Source: Pannonibacter anstelovis (GTDB taxonomy: Bacteria; Pseudomonadota; Alphaproteobacteria; Rhizobiales; Stappiaceae). Taken from it: a DNA stretch of 64,000 nt. The notes under the pieces are model-generated. The model was not told the DNA's origin and did no database searches. It worked only from the letters and a program-made list of their open reading frames with translations. Position numbers and translations under genes: made by a program. Numbering within the stretch: the first letter of the stretch is position 1; the number at the start of each line of letters is the position of its first letter. Shown piece by piece: positions 62,862 to 64,000 of this stretch. The stretch spans positions 248,001-312,000 of the forward strand of contig NZ_JBAKBF010000004.1 in the NCBI RefSeq assembly GCF_036881715.1, read 5' to 3'.

Positions 62862-63959
62862 ATGCCCAAAGCTGCTATCCGCGCCATTCGTCTTCTCAGC
62901 GCGTTTCTGGCGCTGGCGAGCCTTGTCACCGGCCTTGGCGCCGGGCTGGCAAGGCTGGGGCTTCTCGATCTTGCCCTTTCAGTTTCGGACCGGCACTCGG
63001 TCTTCATGCTCTGCGGTTTTTTCGGCACCCTGATTTCGCTGGAGCGGGCGGTGGCGCAAGGCTCCAGCTCAACCCTTGCCGTTCCGGCTGTCTCGGGGCT
63101 TGGAGCCGTTCTGATCTGGTTCGAGCCGCAGTCAGCGGCCCTCGCCTTCCTCGCTGCCGGAGCGGGACTTGCCGTGCTGAGTGCACAGGCTGCACTGGCG
63201 CTGCGCACTTTGTTCAGCGCCATCTTGCTGGTGGCCGCGCTGCTTTGGCCAATCGGCACAGGCATGTGGCTCCTCACTGGCGATCCGGCTCTTGCCGCAT
63301 ACATCTGGCTGGGCTTCCTCATCCTGACCATCACGGCGGAACGGGTCGAACTGTCGCGCCTGCGCCAGCGCGGGCCTCTGCAGGCCGGAGTGCTGGTCCT
63401 GCTGGTTGCCGTCTTCTGCCTCGGGCTGCTGACGGGCGAGCCCTTTGCCGGAGTGCCCTGGCTCGCAGGCGCGGCGCTCGCCGGGCTTGCCCTGTGGCTG
63501 ACGGTCAATGACGTGGCGCTGATCACCATACGGGGCGAGGGCCTTGCCCGCTATTCCGCCACCGCCCTGCTGTGCGGCTATGGCTGGCTGGCCGTGGCTG
63601 CGGCGGCGCTGCTGATGCTGCCGCCGGGAACTTCTGCGGCGGGGCACGACATAGCGCTGCATGCCATAGGCCTCGGCTTCGTGCTGTCCATGGTCTTTGC
63701 CCATGCGCCCATCATCCTGCCCGCCGTCGCAGGGTTGCGCATCCGCTATTCGGCCGCGCTCTACCTGCCGCTTGCGCTTCTGCAGGGCGCAACAACGCTG
63801 CGGGTGGCGGGCAACCTGCTGGAACAGAACAGCCTGCGCAATGCGTCCGGCTGGCTCACCATGGGTGCGCTCGGCCTCTATGCAGCAACACTTATCCTCT
63901 CCAGCCGGCGCCGCCCGCGCAAAGCCTGTGCAGCGCACAACAACCGTCATCCAGTTTGA
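62862..63959 (+). CDS. NnrS-like polytopic membrane protein
   Basis: The 365-residue protein has about eleven hydrophobic segments. Its HAIGLGFVLSMVFAHAPIIL stretch and the earlier VSDRHSVFMLCGFFGTLISL resemble NnrS, a heme/copper membrane protein linked to NO resistance, but it is shorter. It starts three bases after the DUF59 stop, so the two are one operon. The NnrS assignment is tentative. Confidence 0.7.
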   Translation: MPKAAIRAIRLLSAFLALASLVTGLGAGLARLGLLDLALSVSDRHSVFMLCGFFGTLISLERAVAQGSSSTLAVPAVSGLGAVLIWFEPQSAALAFLAAGAGLAVLSAQAALALRTLFSAILLVAALLWPIGTGMWLLTGDPALAAYIWLGFLILTITAERVELSRLRQRGPLQAGVLVLLVAVFCLGLLTGEPFAGVPWLAGAALAGLALWLTVNDVALITIRGEGLARYSATALLCGYGWLAVAAAALLMLPPGTSAAGHDIALHAIGLGFVLSMVFAHAPIILPAVAGLRIRYSAALYLPLALLQGATTLRVAGNLLEQNSLRNASGWLTMGALGLYAATLILSSRRRPRKACAAHNNRHPV

Positions 63960-64000
63960 CCTGGCTCAACGTCTCCCGACGCGCCGGACGCTATTTCTTC

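Overview
The window is a high-GC, gene-dense stretch with no rRNA, tRNA, CRISPR or transposon that I can see. The gene set (TRAP transporters, a nosCRZDFYLX order, norCBQD, nirK-nirV, a fused NarK, NnrR/NnrU proteins) points to a denitrifying alphaproteobacterium, probably of the Rhizobiales/Rhodobacterales breadth. I cannot fix the genus from sequence alone.

Bases 1-17.9 kb hold carbon and nitrogen catabolism. First comes an FGGY sugar/polyol kinase cut by the window edge, divergent from a GlpD-like dehydrogenase and a GntR regulator. Next is a flavin monooxygenase / RidA / DUF1028 operon with a divergent LysR gene. A second LysR gene then diverges from an operon of iron-type alcohol dehydrogenase, ketoglutarate-semialdehyde-type aldehyde dehydrogenase and a DctPQM TRAP transporter. 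D-lactate dehydrogenase follows, then an ornithine-cyclodeaminase-family reductase with a threonine-dehydratase-family lyase.

Bases 18-27.6 kb hold a co-oriented set: a MerA/Lpd-like flavoprotein, a CDP-alcohol phosphotransferase, a TVP38/TMEM64 membrane protein, the YnjBCD ABC transporter and a flavoprotein like the domain fused to SelD in some bacteria. Its gene content resembles the Escherichia coli ydjXYZ-ynjABCDEF region. A convergent TetR gene follows, with an 18-bp-arm operator shared with a DUF418 membrane protein.

Bases 27.9-64 kb form a complete denitrification island. It contains nosCRZDFYLX (N2O reduction). On the opposite strand is narK-narGHJI followed by a PpiC isomerase, a beta-carbonic anhydrase and DUF2478. 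Then come a NarR-type regulator, ubiD-ubiX-nnrU, a Mog-type molybdopterin gene, norCBQD, small DUF1858/DUF6522/DUF2249 genes, nnrR, nirK-nirV, a short unknown protein, a DUF59 protein and an NnrS-like membrane protein. Together these cover nitrate to nitrite to NO to N2O to N2.

The promoters fall into two visible classes of Crp/Fnr-type box. TTGAT-N4-ATCAA types stand before nos, narK, narR and ubiD. TTGCG-N4-CGCAA types stand before nor, nirK, the DUF1858 pair and the DUF59 gene. The two Crp/Fnr regulators encoded here differ at the recognition-helix residue expected to separate such boxes (E-x-x-S-R against H-x-x-S-R), which suggests a split regulon inside one island.
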